A DNA stretch of 6,231 bases from NCBI GenBank assembly GCA_946886675.1, contig CAMPIZ010000108.1, positions 1 to 6,231 of the forward strand, written 5' to 3'. This stretch comes from an uncultured Flavobacterium sp. GTDB lineage: Bacteria; Bacteroidota; Bacteroidia; Flavobacteriales; Flavobacteriaceae. Positions 1 to 5,484 of the stretch are shown here, piece after piece (the first letter of the stretch is position 1; each line of letters begins with the position of its first letter). The notes under the pieces are model-generated. The model was not told the DNA's origin. It did not search any database and was given only the letters and a program-made list of their open reading frames with translations. A program made the translations under genes and the position numbers.

Positions 1-8
1 CTATTATT

Positions 9-158
9 ATGGCATTGACAGATGATTATTGCGAGCAATGTGGCAGCACAAAGGTTGAAAGCATCAAACAGGCAAACGGATGGAAGAGCGTATGCAACAC
101 ATGCGGTAAAGAGGCTGTTATTTGCGTTGTAGTAAACGAAAAGCCTGTTAACGTATAA
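9..158 (+). CDS. Small zinc-ribbon protein of unknown function (possibly the 3' end of a longer gene)
   Basis: An ATG at position 9 opens a 49-residue reading frame ending in TAA. It has two CxxC knuckles, C8-x2-C11 and C29-x2-C32, separated by 17 residues, each followed by Gly (CGS, CGK). This is the pattern of a zinc ribbon that binds one structural zinc. A fifth cysteine is at C39, and the C-terminus is a hydrophobic strand (residues 36-42). The frame stays open to the left edge (two Ile codons before the ATG), so this may be the C-terminal zinc ribbon of a larger protein cut by the window. I do not recognise a family, and the role (nucleic-acid binding, or a metal-stabilised structural tail) cannot be told from this fragment. 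The two regularly spaced Cys pairs make a chance frame unlikely. The terminator at 264-301 would end its transcript. Confidence 0.6.
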   Translation: MALTDDYCEQCGSTKVESIKQANGWKSVCNTCGKEAVICVVVNEKPVNV

Positions 159-182
159 GAACATCAACAGGCTCAAAAAAAT

Positions 183-214
183 GGAAATTTCGTTTTAAAA
201 AATAGGAAATTTCG
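183..214. repeat. Two direct copies of GGAAATTTCG, 22 bases apart
   Basis: The ten bases GGAAATTTCG occur at 183-192 and again at 205-214. Each contains the 8-base palindrome GAAATTTC. The similarity extends about four bases to the right with one mismatch. The centre-to-centre distance of 22 bases is close to two turns of the helix, a spacing that would suit two protein dimers bound on the same face. The function is unknown, and in such AT-rich DNA chance cannot be excluded. Confidence 0.5.
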
Positions 215-263
215 ATTTTGCGATTATAGAAGCAGCTTAATAAGTTTTTGGAAAACTTTATAT

Positions 264-301
264 AAAAACCTGCCCGCAATACGGGCAGGTTTTTTATTTT
301 T
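264..301 (+). terminator. Rho-independent terminator after the zinc-ribbon gene
   Basis: The arms 264-276 and 282-294 form a perfect 13-bp stem with the GC-rich core CCTGCCCG/CGGGCAGG and a 5-base loop (CAATA). The 3' arm runs into a T-rich tail (T6, A, T5). This separates the left-edge gene from the exbB operon. The A-run on the 5' side would also allow termination on the other strand. Confidence 0.9.
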
Positions 302-321
302 AAGTCTGCTGCGGCAAGCAG

Positions 322-351
322 TTTACAGAAACAATTTTTAAACTATATTAG
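322..351 (+). promoter_or_regulatory. Possible promoter of the exbB-exbD-tonB operon
   Basis: TATATTAG at 344-351 matches the Bacteroidota -7 consensus TAnnTTTG at five of the six fixed positions. TTTA at 322-325, 18 bases upstream, is a poor match to the -33 TTTG. Transcription would start near 357 and leave a leader of about 37 bases. A promoter must lie between the terminator and the exbB start, but this exact placement is a weak call; TATTTTTA at 373-380 is an alternative. Confidence 0.3.
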
Positions 352-393
352 CGTTAAAATTTAAAAGATAAATATTTTTAAGACAATTTTCCT

Positions 394-1098
394 ATGGTAA
401 ACATTCAGCAGGCCGATAGTTTGGCGGTAGCGCAGGATGCTCTTGTTAATGAGCAGGCAACAGAAAAGACGTTATCTATTATGGAACTCCTTACAAGTGG
501 CGGTCTTGGCGGCCAGATAATCATGATTGTACTTGGGGTTTTATTTTTTGTGGCTATTTACCTTTATATAGAACGGGCTCTTGCCCTTAAAGCCGCATCC
601 CAGATTGATAAAGGCTTCATGAACCAGATAAGGGACCATATAACACACGGAAGGTTTGACAGTGCCAAGCTTTTATGTCAGCACACCAATACGCCTGTGT
701 CGAGGCTTATTGAGAAAGGTATATCAAGGGTAGGAAAGCCTCTTGAAGATATTAATACGGCCATAGAAAGTGCAGGCAAGCTTGAGATATATAACCTTGA
801 GAAGAATGTAAGTATCCTGGCTACAATTTCGGGAGCAGGACCTATGATTGGTTTCCTTGGTACCGTTGTTGGTATGATACTTGCTTTTCATGAAATAGCA
901 AGCGGAGGAGGCCAGATAGAAGTTGGAGCGCTTGCAAGTGGTATATATACCGCTATGACTACTACAGTAGTGGGCCTTATTGTGGGTATTGTTGCTTACA
1001 TAGGCTATAACCACCTGGTAGTAAAAACAGATAAGATAGTTAACCAGATGGAGGCCAACGCAGTTGAGTTCCTTGATCTATTAAATGATCCGGTATAA
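394..1098 (+). CDS. exbB: ExbB-like proton channel subunit of the TonB energising complex (MotA/TolQ/ExbB family)
   Basis: Inner-membrane protein that, with ExbD, forms a proton-driven motor transmitting energy through TonB to outer-membrane transporters. The 234-residue protein has the family layout: a short N-terminal tail, membrane segment 1 (about 41-60), a long cytoplasmic domain (about 61-138), and two membrane segments forming the channel wall (about 140-168 and 186-209). The family signature is clear, with SGAGPMIGFLGTVVGM at 146-161 and the Thr-rich YTAMTTTVVGL at 185-195, which line the proton path in ExbB/TolQ. The start at 394 is preferred because flavobacterial ExbB proteins usually carry such a tail before the ELL...GG segment; an internal ATG at 481 (residue 30) would remove it. 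The stop lies two bases before exbD. TolQ is the main alternative name, but the adjoining tonB favours ExbB. Confidence 0.93.
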   Translation: MVNIQQADSLAVAQDALVNEQATEKTLSIMELLTSGGLGGQIIMIVLGVLFFVAIYLYIERALALKAASQIDKGFMNQIRDHITHGRFDSAKLLCQHTNTPVSRLIEKGISRVGKPLEDINTAIESAGKLEIYNLEKNVSILATISGAGPMIGFLGTVVGMILAFHEIASGGGQIEVGALASGIYTAMTTTVVGLIVGIVAYIGYNHLVVKTDKIVNQMEANAVEFLDLLNDPV

Positions 1099-1100
1099 TT

Positions 1101-1493
1101 ATGCAGTTTAGAAGCAGAAACAGGGTAACACCCGAGTTTAACATGTCGTCGATGACGGATATTGTATTCCTGTTATTGATATTCTTTATGCTTACATCTA
1201 CTATGGTTACAACTAACGCGCTTGACCTTAACCTGCCAAAGGCAAAAGGCAAGACAGAAAACAACCAGAATGTAGCTGTAAGTATTACAAAAGACATGGA
1301 ATACTTTATTGATAAAGACCCTATATCAGAGGAAAACCTGGAGGCGAAGCTTATTGAGCTTTTATCAGGTGATGAAGGAAAAGCTATTGTATTACGTGCT
1401 GAGGAAGGTGTGCCTATAGAAAAGGCAGTGAGCGTAATGGATATAGCTTACAGGAATAAATTTAAAATTGTGCTGGCAGTAAATCCTAAATAA
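1101..1493 (+). CDS. exbD: ExbD-like biopolymer transport protein
   Basis: Partner of ExbB in the TonB motor. It has one membrane helix and a periplasmic domain. The 130-residue protein starts with a basic cytoplasmic tail (RSRNR), followed by the family motif NMSSMTDIVFLLLIFFM at residues 14-30. Asp20, at the start of the helix (about 20-36), matches the essential proton-carrying aspartate of ExbD/TolR (Asp25 in E. coli ExbD). The periplasmic part (about 40-130) includes the LNLPKA stretch and a C-terminal alpha/beta region ending in a hydrophobic strand (KIVLAV). The gene begins two bases after the exbB stop, so translational coupling is likely. Only one exbD is present, whereas some Bacteroidota loci carry two. 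TolR is closely related; the tonB neighbour favours ExbD. Confidence 0.92.
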   Translation: MQFRSRNRVTPEFNMSSMTDIVFLLLIFFMLTSTMVTTNALDLNLPKAKGKTENNQNVAVSITKDMEYFIDKDPISEENLEAKLIELLSGDEGKAIVLRAEEGVPIEKAVSVMDIAYRNKFKIVLAVNPK

Positions 1494-1498
1494 GGAGG
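1492..1498 (+). promoter_or_regulatory. SD-like AAGGAGG abutting the tonB start
   Basis: AAGGAGG overlaps the exbD stop codon (TAA at 1491-1493) and leaves only one base before the tonB ATG at 1500. It is a perfect anti-SD complement, but the spacing is far below the usual 5-9 bases. No in-frame start lies at a better distance (the next Met codon is residue 52), and the family sequence fixes the start at 1500. Whether ribosomes use it is open. Confidence 0.45.
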
Positions 1499-1499
1499 A

Positions 1500-2306
1500 A
1501 TGAAGTATTTAGAAACAGAACATGAAAGAAAATCATTTATAGTCACAACAATAATATTTGTGATTATACTGATTTTATGCTTTTTTCTGGGGCTCAGGTA
1601 TCTCGACCCGCCGCCTGAAAACGGTATTGCCATAAATTTTGGTACTACTGATATGGGTATGGGTGATATACAGCCTACAGAGCCAATAAACTCTGCTCCC
1701 CAACCGGTACAGTCGGAATCGCAATCCGCTCCGGTAGAAGAGGAAGTTATTACCCAGGATGTAAATGATGCGCCTGTAATAACAGATAAAAAGCCTAAGA
1801 AGGAAACACCAAAAGAAGCAGAAAAGCCTAAAGAGAAGCCAAAACCAGAAGCCCCTAAACCCTCTAAAAGTACAACCGATGCATTGTCTAACATTCTTAA
1901 TGGGCCAAAGTCTGACGGTAAAGCAACGGGTGGCCAGGGAGACGATAATCAGGCAGGTGATAAAGGTAAGATAGACGGAACACTTGAAGGTGGCTATGGC
2001 AATGGCGGTGGTGGCACAGCCGGTACCGGTAATGGTAATTACCAGTTAGGAAATCGCAATGCTCTTGGTAAACCACAGCCTAAATATGTTTGTAATGAAC
2101 AGGGTAAAGTAGTAGTAGAGATTTCTGTAAACCGTTCAGGAAAAGTTATAAGTGCAAAACCAGGGGTACGTGGTACAACAAATAATGCCGCCTGTTTACT
2201 GGAGCAGGCTAAAGTTGCAGCTATGAACACTACATGGGAAGCTGACCCTGATGCGCCGGATAAACAGGTAGGAAAAATTATATATAACTTTAAGCTTACG
2301 GATTAA
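1500..2306 (+). CDS. tonB: TonB energy transducer
   Basis: TonB couples the ExbB/ExbD motor to outer-membrane TonB-dependent transporters. The 268 residues run in order as follows. A charged cytoplasmic tail (1-12) precedes one membrane helix (about 13-33). The signature YLDPPPENGIAINFG (34-48) is, to my recollection, usual in flavobacterial TonB. A periplasmic linker follows that is acidic and Gln-rich (60-93), then Pro/Lys/Glu-rich (97-122), then Gly-rich (about 140-180). The folded TonB C-terminal domain is at about 192-268, with VVVEISVNRSGKV and the final strand GKIIYNFKL. The domain carries two cysteines (C198, C232). The Pro/Lys stretch is the extended segment that spans the periplasm in TonB proteins. 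The start is fixed by the signature tail MKYLETEHERK, six bases after exbD. The operon position right after exbB/exbD supports the call. Confidence 0.94.
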   Translation: MKYLETEHERKSFIVTTIIFVIILILCFFLGLRYLDPPPENGIAINFGTTDMGMGDIQPTEPINSAPQPVQSESQSAPVEEEVITQDVNDAPVITDKKPKKETPKEAEKPKEKPKPEAPKPSKSTTDALSNILNGPKSDGKATGGQGDDNQAGDKGKIDGTLEGGYGNGGGGTAGTGNGNYQLGNRNALGKPQPKYVCNEQGKVVVEISVNRSGKVISAKPGVRGTTNNAACLLEQAKVAAMNTTWEADPDAPDKQVGKIIYNFKLTD

Positions 2307-2317
2307 TTATAACTTTT

Positions 2318-2650
2318 ATGAAGTATTTGTTTGTAAGCTTATTGGTATTTTCCTGTTTTACAGTAAAAGCACAGAAAGCAAATAAAGTAAGTGATACAAT
2401 TGCCACCATTAAATTAAAAGAACCCGAATACATTTGTAATGAAGAAGGTAAAGTGGTGGTAGAAATTATAGTAGACCGTTATGGTAAAGTAATTGAAGCC
2501 AATCCGGGCATAGAAGGGACTACTAATAAAGCAGATTGCTTATTGGAGCAGGCTAAAAATGCAGCCTTAAATACTACATGGACACCAGATCCTGAAGCGC
2601 CGGAGAGGCAGGTAGGAAAAATAATTTATGATTTTATACTTAATGAATAA
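2318..2650 (+). CDS. Secreted stand-alone TonB C-terminal domain protein, paralogue of the adjacent TonB
   Basis: The 110-residue protein has a signal peptide (about 1-18, hydrophobic VSLLVFSCF, likely cut after VKA), a short linker (19-33) and one TonB C-terminal domain (about 34-110). Residues 36-110 align without gaps to TonB residues 194-268. By my hand count 52 of 75 residues are identical, and roughly 160 of 225 bases, which points to a local duplication of the tonB 3' end. The YxCNE...GKVVVEI core, GTTN, CLLEQAK, NTTW and QVGKIIY motifs are all kept, as are both cysteines (C40, C74). The membrane anchor and Pro/Lys and Gly-rich linkers are missing, so it cannot connect to ExbB/ExbD as TonB does. 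It is probably periplasmic; cysteine C13 lies inside the hydrophobic core, but no clear lipobox is seen. It starts 11 bases after tonB and should be co-transcribed. It could bind transporters competitively, pair with TonB, or be a relic. Its function is unknown. Confidence 0.85.
   Translation: MKYLFVSLLVFSCFTVKAQKANKVSDTIATIKLKEPEYICNEEGKVVVEIIVDRYGKVIEANPGIEGTTNKADCLLEQAKNAALNTTWTPDPEAPERQVGKIIYDFILNE
2423..2647 (+). repeat. Duplicated tonB 3' segment (second copy of 2079-2303)
   Basis: This segment is a diverged direct repeat of 2079-2303 in tonB. The two align over 225 bases without gaps, with about 160 identical bases by hand count. Many differences fall in third codon positions, so both copies appear to have been kept under protein-level selection. 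The copies start 344 bases apart. Confidence 0.85.
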
Positions 2651-2688
2651 AAAAACCAAAAACCGCCTCTTGGCGGTTTTTGGTTTTT
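2651..2688. terminator. Bidirectional terminator shared by the tonB operon and lgt
   Basis: The arms 2651-2667 and 2672-2688 are perfect inverted repeats of 17 bases around a 4-base loop (TCTT). The GC core CCGCC/GGCGG is followed on each strand by a T5-GG-T5 tail, and the minus-strand tail extends to seven T. It begins directly after the stop codon at 2648-2650. Its last two bases belong to the lgt stop codon (2687-2689 on the minus strand). It can end transcription from both sides. Confidence 0.93.
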
Positions 2689-3631
2689 ACAATGTTTCTG
2701 TTCTTTTCCTGGCTGTAAATATTAAATAGAGCCCCACCAGTATAAATGGTATGCTTAGCCATTGTCCCGTAAGCAGTCCTCCCGGAAGATCTTCCTCAAA
2801 GCCTCCCTGACTTTGTTTTACAAACTCTACTACAAAACGAACTGTCCATAGCAACACAAGGAATACACCAAAAATAAGCCCGTGTTTCTTCCTTGAGTCA
2901 GTTTTCCAGTACATATAATATATTATGGCAAATACAAAAATGTAAAGAAAGGCTTCATACAACTGTGCCGGATGCCTGTATGGTATTGCGTTAAAAGTAT
3001 CTGCAAATTTAGGATTATGCTGTATGAGGTCATAAGCTTTGTTATAATCATCTGTACCTGTTATCTGCATAGCCTCATATTTTCCAAGGTTTTCTTCACC
3101 TCTTACAAATTTTACGGCTGTAGGTAAATCGGCAGTAGTTTCTTTTCCTAAAATCTCAGAGTTTATAAAGTTACCCAAACGGATAAATATACCACCGCTG
3201 GTTACAGGTATTACTACACGGTCAAGCATCCATAGTAGTGGTCTTTTTATAACCTTTTTACTATAGTATATCATAGTTAGTATAATAGCAATAGCAGCAC
3301 CGTGGCTTGCTAAGCCGGCAAAGCCTGTAAATTCAAATTTCGGATTAGTCCTGAAAGGCAGGAAAACATTAATGAAATCTTCCTTAAATAACTCCGGTTG
3401 GTAAAATATCACATGGCCTAACCTTGCGCCTATCATGGTAGCAACTATGGTATAGATAAAAAGCTTATCCAGTTTTTCCATAGATTCGCCTTCTCTTTCA
3501 AATATCCTTTTCATAATGTACCAGCCAAGGCCAAAGGCTACCACCCACATAAGGCTGTAATAACGAAGCATGAAAAACCCAAGATCAATTCCTTCACTGG
3601 GGTTCCAAACAATGCTGAGAGCGTGTGTCAT
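2687..3631 (-). CDS. lgt: Prolipoprotein diacylglyceryl transferase
   Basis: Lgt transfers a diacylglyceryl group from phosphatidylglycerol to the lipobox cysteine of prolipoproteins in the inner membrane, the first step of lipoprotein maturation. The 314 residues show about seven hydrophobic segments (near 18-38, 57-75, 105-122, 134-153, 226-241, 250-270 and 290-306). Family motifs are present: RYYSLMWV (23-30, active-site region Tyr), SHGAA (His110, matching His103 of E. coli), the Lgt signature RLGNFINSEILG (Arg151 and Asn154, matching Arg143 and Asn146), HPAQLYEA (220-227) and RFVVEF (Arg265, matching Arg239). It is a little longer than the E. coli protein, mainly through an extra segment between the signature and the HP motif (about 165-218), which I believe is common in Bacteroidota. 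It is last in the minus-strand cluster, 66 bases after yidD, and ends inside the shared terminator. Confidence 0.96.
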   Translation of the reverse strand: MTHALSIVWNPSEGIDLGFFMLRYYSLMWVVAFGLGWYIMKRIFEREGESMEKLDKLFIYTIVATMIGARLGHVIFYQPELFKEDFINVFLPFRTNPKFEFTGFAGLASHGAAIAIILTMIYYSKKVIKRPLLWMLDRVVIPVTSGGIFIRLGNFINSEILGKETTADLPTAVKFVRGEENLGKYEAMQITGTDDYNKAYDLIQHNPKFADTFNAIPYRHPAQLYEAFLYIFVFAIIYYMYWKTDSRKKHGLIFGVFLVLLWTVRFVVEFVKQSQGGFEEDLPGGLLTGQWLSIPFILVGLYLIFTARKRTETL

Positions 3632-3651
3632 TTTTATTGGTTTAATTTCTG

Positions 3652-3681
3652 TAAAATTAATTAAATGTGTAAGACTGCAAA
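3652..3681 (-). promoter_or_regulatory. Possible internal promoter for lgt
   Basis: Read on the minus strand, TTTG (3681-3678) is followed 18 bases later by TAATTTTA (3659-3652), one mismatch from TAnnTTTG. It lies in the 66-base gap before lgt, the widest gap in the cluster, and would give a leader of about 14 to 20 bases. AT-rich context makes this a weak call. Confidence 0.3.
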
Positions 3682-3697
3682 GCCAAATACCGGTTAA

Positions 3698-3949
3698 TTA
3701 ATGATTATGTCCGCATTTTCTTTCAGGTACTGGATCATAGCCCCGACCACCCCACGGATTGCAGCTAATAATGCGTTTGGTGCTTAGCCAGCCTCCTTTA
3801 AACAAGCCATGTTTTTGCAATGCTTCTATAGTATATTGAGAGCAGGTAGGGGTATATCGGCATGATGAAGGCAAAAGAGGTGATATTGCCCCCTGATAGA
3901 AACGGACAAGTAATATAAATGGTGCTATTACTATGTTCCTTATTTTCAA
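3698..3949 (-). CDS. yidD: Membrane protein insertion efficiency factor YidD
   Basis: YidD is a small inner-membrane-associated protein that assists YidC-dependent insertion of membrane proteins. The 83 residues begin with a hydrophobic, membrane-associating stretch ([14 protein letters not shown], 6-19), followed by the family block [17 protein letters not shown] (23-39) and then [24 protein letters not shown] (52-75). The three conserved cysteines are C30, C36 and C63. The start is a TTG codon at 3949: the plus strand reads CAA at 3947-3949, and no ATG lies in frame nearby upstream. The resulting N-terminus has the family length. The start is 8 bases after the cysS stop, so translation is probably coupled to cysS. 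The short C-terminal tail rich in Cys and His (KCGHNH) is variable in the family. Confidence 0.94.
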   Translation of the reverse strand: MKIRNIVIAPFILLVRFYQGAISPLLPSSCRYTPTCSQYTIEALQKHGLFKGGWLSTKRIISCNPWGGRGYDPVPERKCGHNH

Positions 3950-3957
3950 TGTAGTTA

Positions 3958-5442
3958 TTAAGATTGTACGGAAAAGGTTGTGCCTTCTTTAGTGTCTTTC
4001 AACTCAATGCCCAATTCCGTTAGTTTATTTCTTATCTGATCCGATAATGAAAAATTCTTGTTGGCACGTGCTTCGTTTCTCATACCTATAAGCATGTTAA
4101 CCACGCCTTCCAGTTTATCGTTATTATTGGCACTGGTTTTTTGGTTTTCAAGGCCCAGTACATCAAATACAAAAGCGTTCATTGTAGCCGATAATTGTGT
4201 AAGATCAACAGCACTTATAGATTCTTTACCATCCTTAAGCAGGTTCACATACCTTACTGCTTCAAATAGCTGGGCTATTAAAACAGGGCTGTTAAAGTCA
4301 TCATTCATAGCATCATAACAGGAATGCTTCCATGATGCTATATCTACAGTTGATTTAGTTGCAGGCTTTATCTCTTTAATGCTGTCAAGCGCTTCCATAA
4401 GGCGGTTAAATCCTTTTTCTGAGGCTAATATAGCATCATTGCTAAAGTCTAAAACACTTCTGTAATGTGCCTGCAGCATAAAAAAACGTGTTATGGCAGG
4501 GGAGAAAGCCTTACTTAATATAGTGTTATTACCTGAAAATAATTCCCTTGGCAGGATATTATTCCCGGTAGATTTAGACATTTTTTTACCATTAAGCGTA
4601 AGCATATTGGCATGCATCCAGAAGTTAACCGGAGACTGGCCTGTACATGCCTCATTTTGTGCAATTTCACATTCATGGTGTGGGAATTTTAAATCCATTC
4701 CTCCGCCATGTATGTCAAAATGATTGCCTAAATATTTTGTACTCATAGAAGTACACTCCAGGTGCCACCCCGGGAAACCATCACCCCATGGAGACGGCCA
4801 TCGCATTATATGTTGTGGCTCAGCTTTTTTCCAAAGGGCAAAATCCTGAGGATTTCTTTTTTCATCCTGTCCGGCAAGATCGCGCGTATTGGCTATCATA
4901 TCTTCCAGGTTTCTTCCGCTAAGCTTTCCGTAATCATGCGTTTCATTAAACTTTACTACGTCAAAATATACAGATCCGTCTGACTCATAAGCAAAACCAT
5001 TTTCAATTATTTGCTTAATGGTTTCAATCTGCTCTATAATATGTCCAGTTGCAGTTGGTTCTATACTTGGCGGCAGGTTATTAAAAAGCTCTAATATCTG
5101 ATGGAAATCTACAGAATACTGCTGTACAATTTCCATAGGCTCCAGTTTTTCCAGCCTTGCTTTTTTTGCAATTTTATCCTCACCGTCATCTGCATCATCC
5201 TCTATATGGCCCACATCGGTAATATTCCGCACATAGCGTACTTTGTATCCTAAATGTTTAAGATATCTGTAAACCAGGTCAAATGAAATAAAAGTCCTGC
5301 AGTTTCCCAAATGCACATTGCTGTAAACTGTAGGTCCGCAAACGTACATACCTACACTGCCTTCATGGATTGGGGTAAACAGTTCTTTTTCCCCGCTAAG
5401 GGAATTGTAAATTTTTAATGACTGGTTTTTATACAATTGCAT
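3958..5442 (-). CDS. cysS: Cysteinyl-tRNA synthetase
   Basis: Class I aminoacyl-tRNA synthetase that charges tRNA-Cys with cysteine in the cytoplasm. The 494-residue protein has the catalytic hallmarks: the MYVCGPTVY motif (32-40), the HIGH-type motif as HLGN (44-47), and KMSKS (287-291). The zinc site that selects cysteine is complete, with Cys35, Cys230, His255 and Glu259 matching Cys28, Cys209, His234 and Glu238 of E. coli. [10 protein letters not shown] (225-234) and [10 protein letters not shown] (253-262) are also diagnostic. The C-terminal helical anticodon-recognition region spans about 330-494. At 494 residues it is about 30 longer than E. coli CysS, partly through extra sequence after KMSKS (292-316). 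The ATG at 5442 is 42 bases after the folE stop. No frameshift or missing residue is seen. Confidence 0.97.
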   Translation of the reverse strand: MQLYKNQSLKIYNSLSGEKELFTPIHEGSVGMYVCGPTVYSNVHLGNCRTFISFDLVYRYLKHLGYKVRYVRNITDVGHIEDDADDGEDKIAKKARLEKLEPMEIVQQYSVDFHQILELFNNLPPSIEPTATGHIIEQIETIKQIIENGFAYESDGSVYFDVVKFNETHDYGKLSGRNLEDMIANTRDLAGQDEKRNPQDFALWKKAEPQHIMRWPSPWGDGFPGWHLECTSMSTKYLGNHFDIHGGGMDLKFPHHECEIAQNEACTGQSPVNFWMHANMLTLNGKKMSKSTGNNILPRELFSGNNTILSKAFSPAITRFFMLQAHYRSVLDFSNDAILASEKGFNRLMEALDSIKEIKPATKSTVDIASWKHSCYDAMNDDFNSPVLIAQLFEAVRYVNLLKDGKESISAVDLTQLSATMNAFVFDVLGLENQKTSANNNDKLEGVVNMLIGMRNEARANKNFSLSDQIRNKLTELGIELKDTKEGTTFSVQS

Positions 5443-5461
5443 AAGGATTATTTTAATGCCG

Positions 5462-5473
5462 TTACAGCTGTAA
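5462..5473. repeat. 12-base perfect palindrome between folE and cysS
   Basis: TTACAGCTGTAA reads the same on both strands and lies about 20 bases upstream of the cysS start. It could be an operator or a weak RNA hairpin. A window of this size would hold one or two 12-base palindromes by chance, so only its position in the short intergenic gap makes it notable. Confidence 0.3.
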
Positions 5474-5484
5474 AAGTAATAGGA

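Larger units (their letters stand above)
159..393. other. Non-coding spacer between the zinc-ribbon gene and exbB
   Basis: This stretch of 235 bases has no convincing gene. It is strongly AT-rich. It holds a direct repeat of GGAAATTTCG (183-192 and 205-214), a strong hairpin terminator (264-301), and then the leader and presumed promoter of exbB (302-393). I saw no tRNA, riboswitch-like conserved core, or Fur-type operator. Confidence 0.7.

Noticed and set aside
306..321. Small hairpin CTGCT-N6-AGCAG in the exbB leader
   Set aside because: Only five base pairs with a 6-base loop and no T-run; too weak to call as a regulatory structure.
292..380. T-rich runs as a possible recombination or attachment site
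   Set aside because: No paired repeat elsewhere in the window, no integrase or transposase, and no tRNA gene nearby.
302..393. Fur-type iron operator upstream of exbB
   Set aside because: I looked for an inverted GATAATGAT-like repeat, as iron control would suit this operon. Only scattered AT-rich partial matches are present.
1448..1894. A 148-codon open frame on the minus strand opposite exbD/tonB
   Set aside because: It is antisense to clearly recognised genes. Its Ser/Gly/Phe-rich translation is what the reverse of the Pro/Lys/Glu-rich tonB linker would give, and it resembles no family.
1500..2329. Shared first residues MKYL (11 identical bases) in tonB and its paralogue as proof that the 5' end was duplicated too
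   Set aside because: Similarity stops after four residues, and MKYL/MKK-type starts are common at signal peptides in this group; chance is enough.
4058..4983. Several plus-strand open frames of 73-86 codons opposite cysS
   Set aside because: They lie wholly inside the intact cysS gene on the other strand, show no family motifs, and have no promoter or upstream signal.
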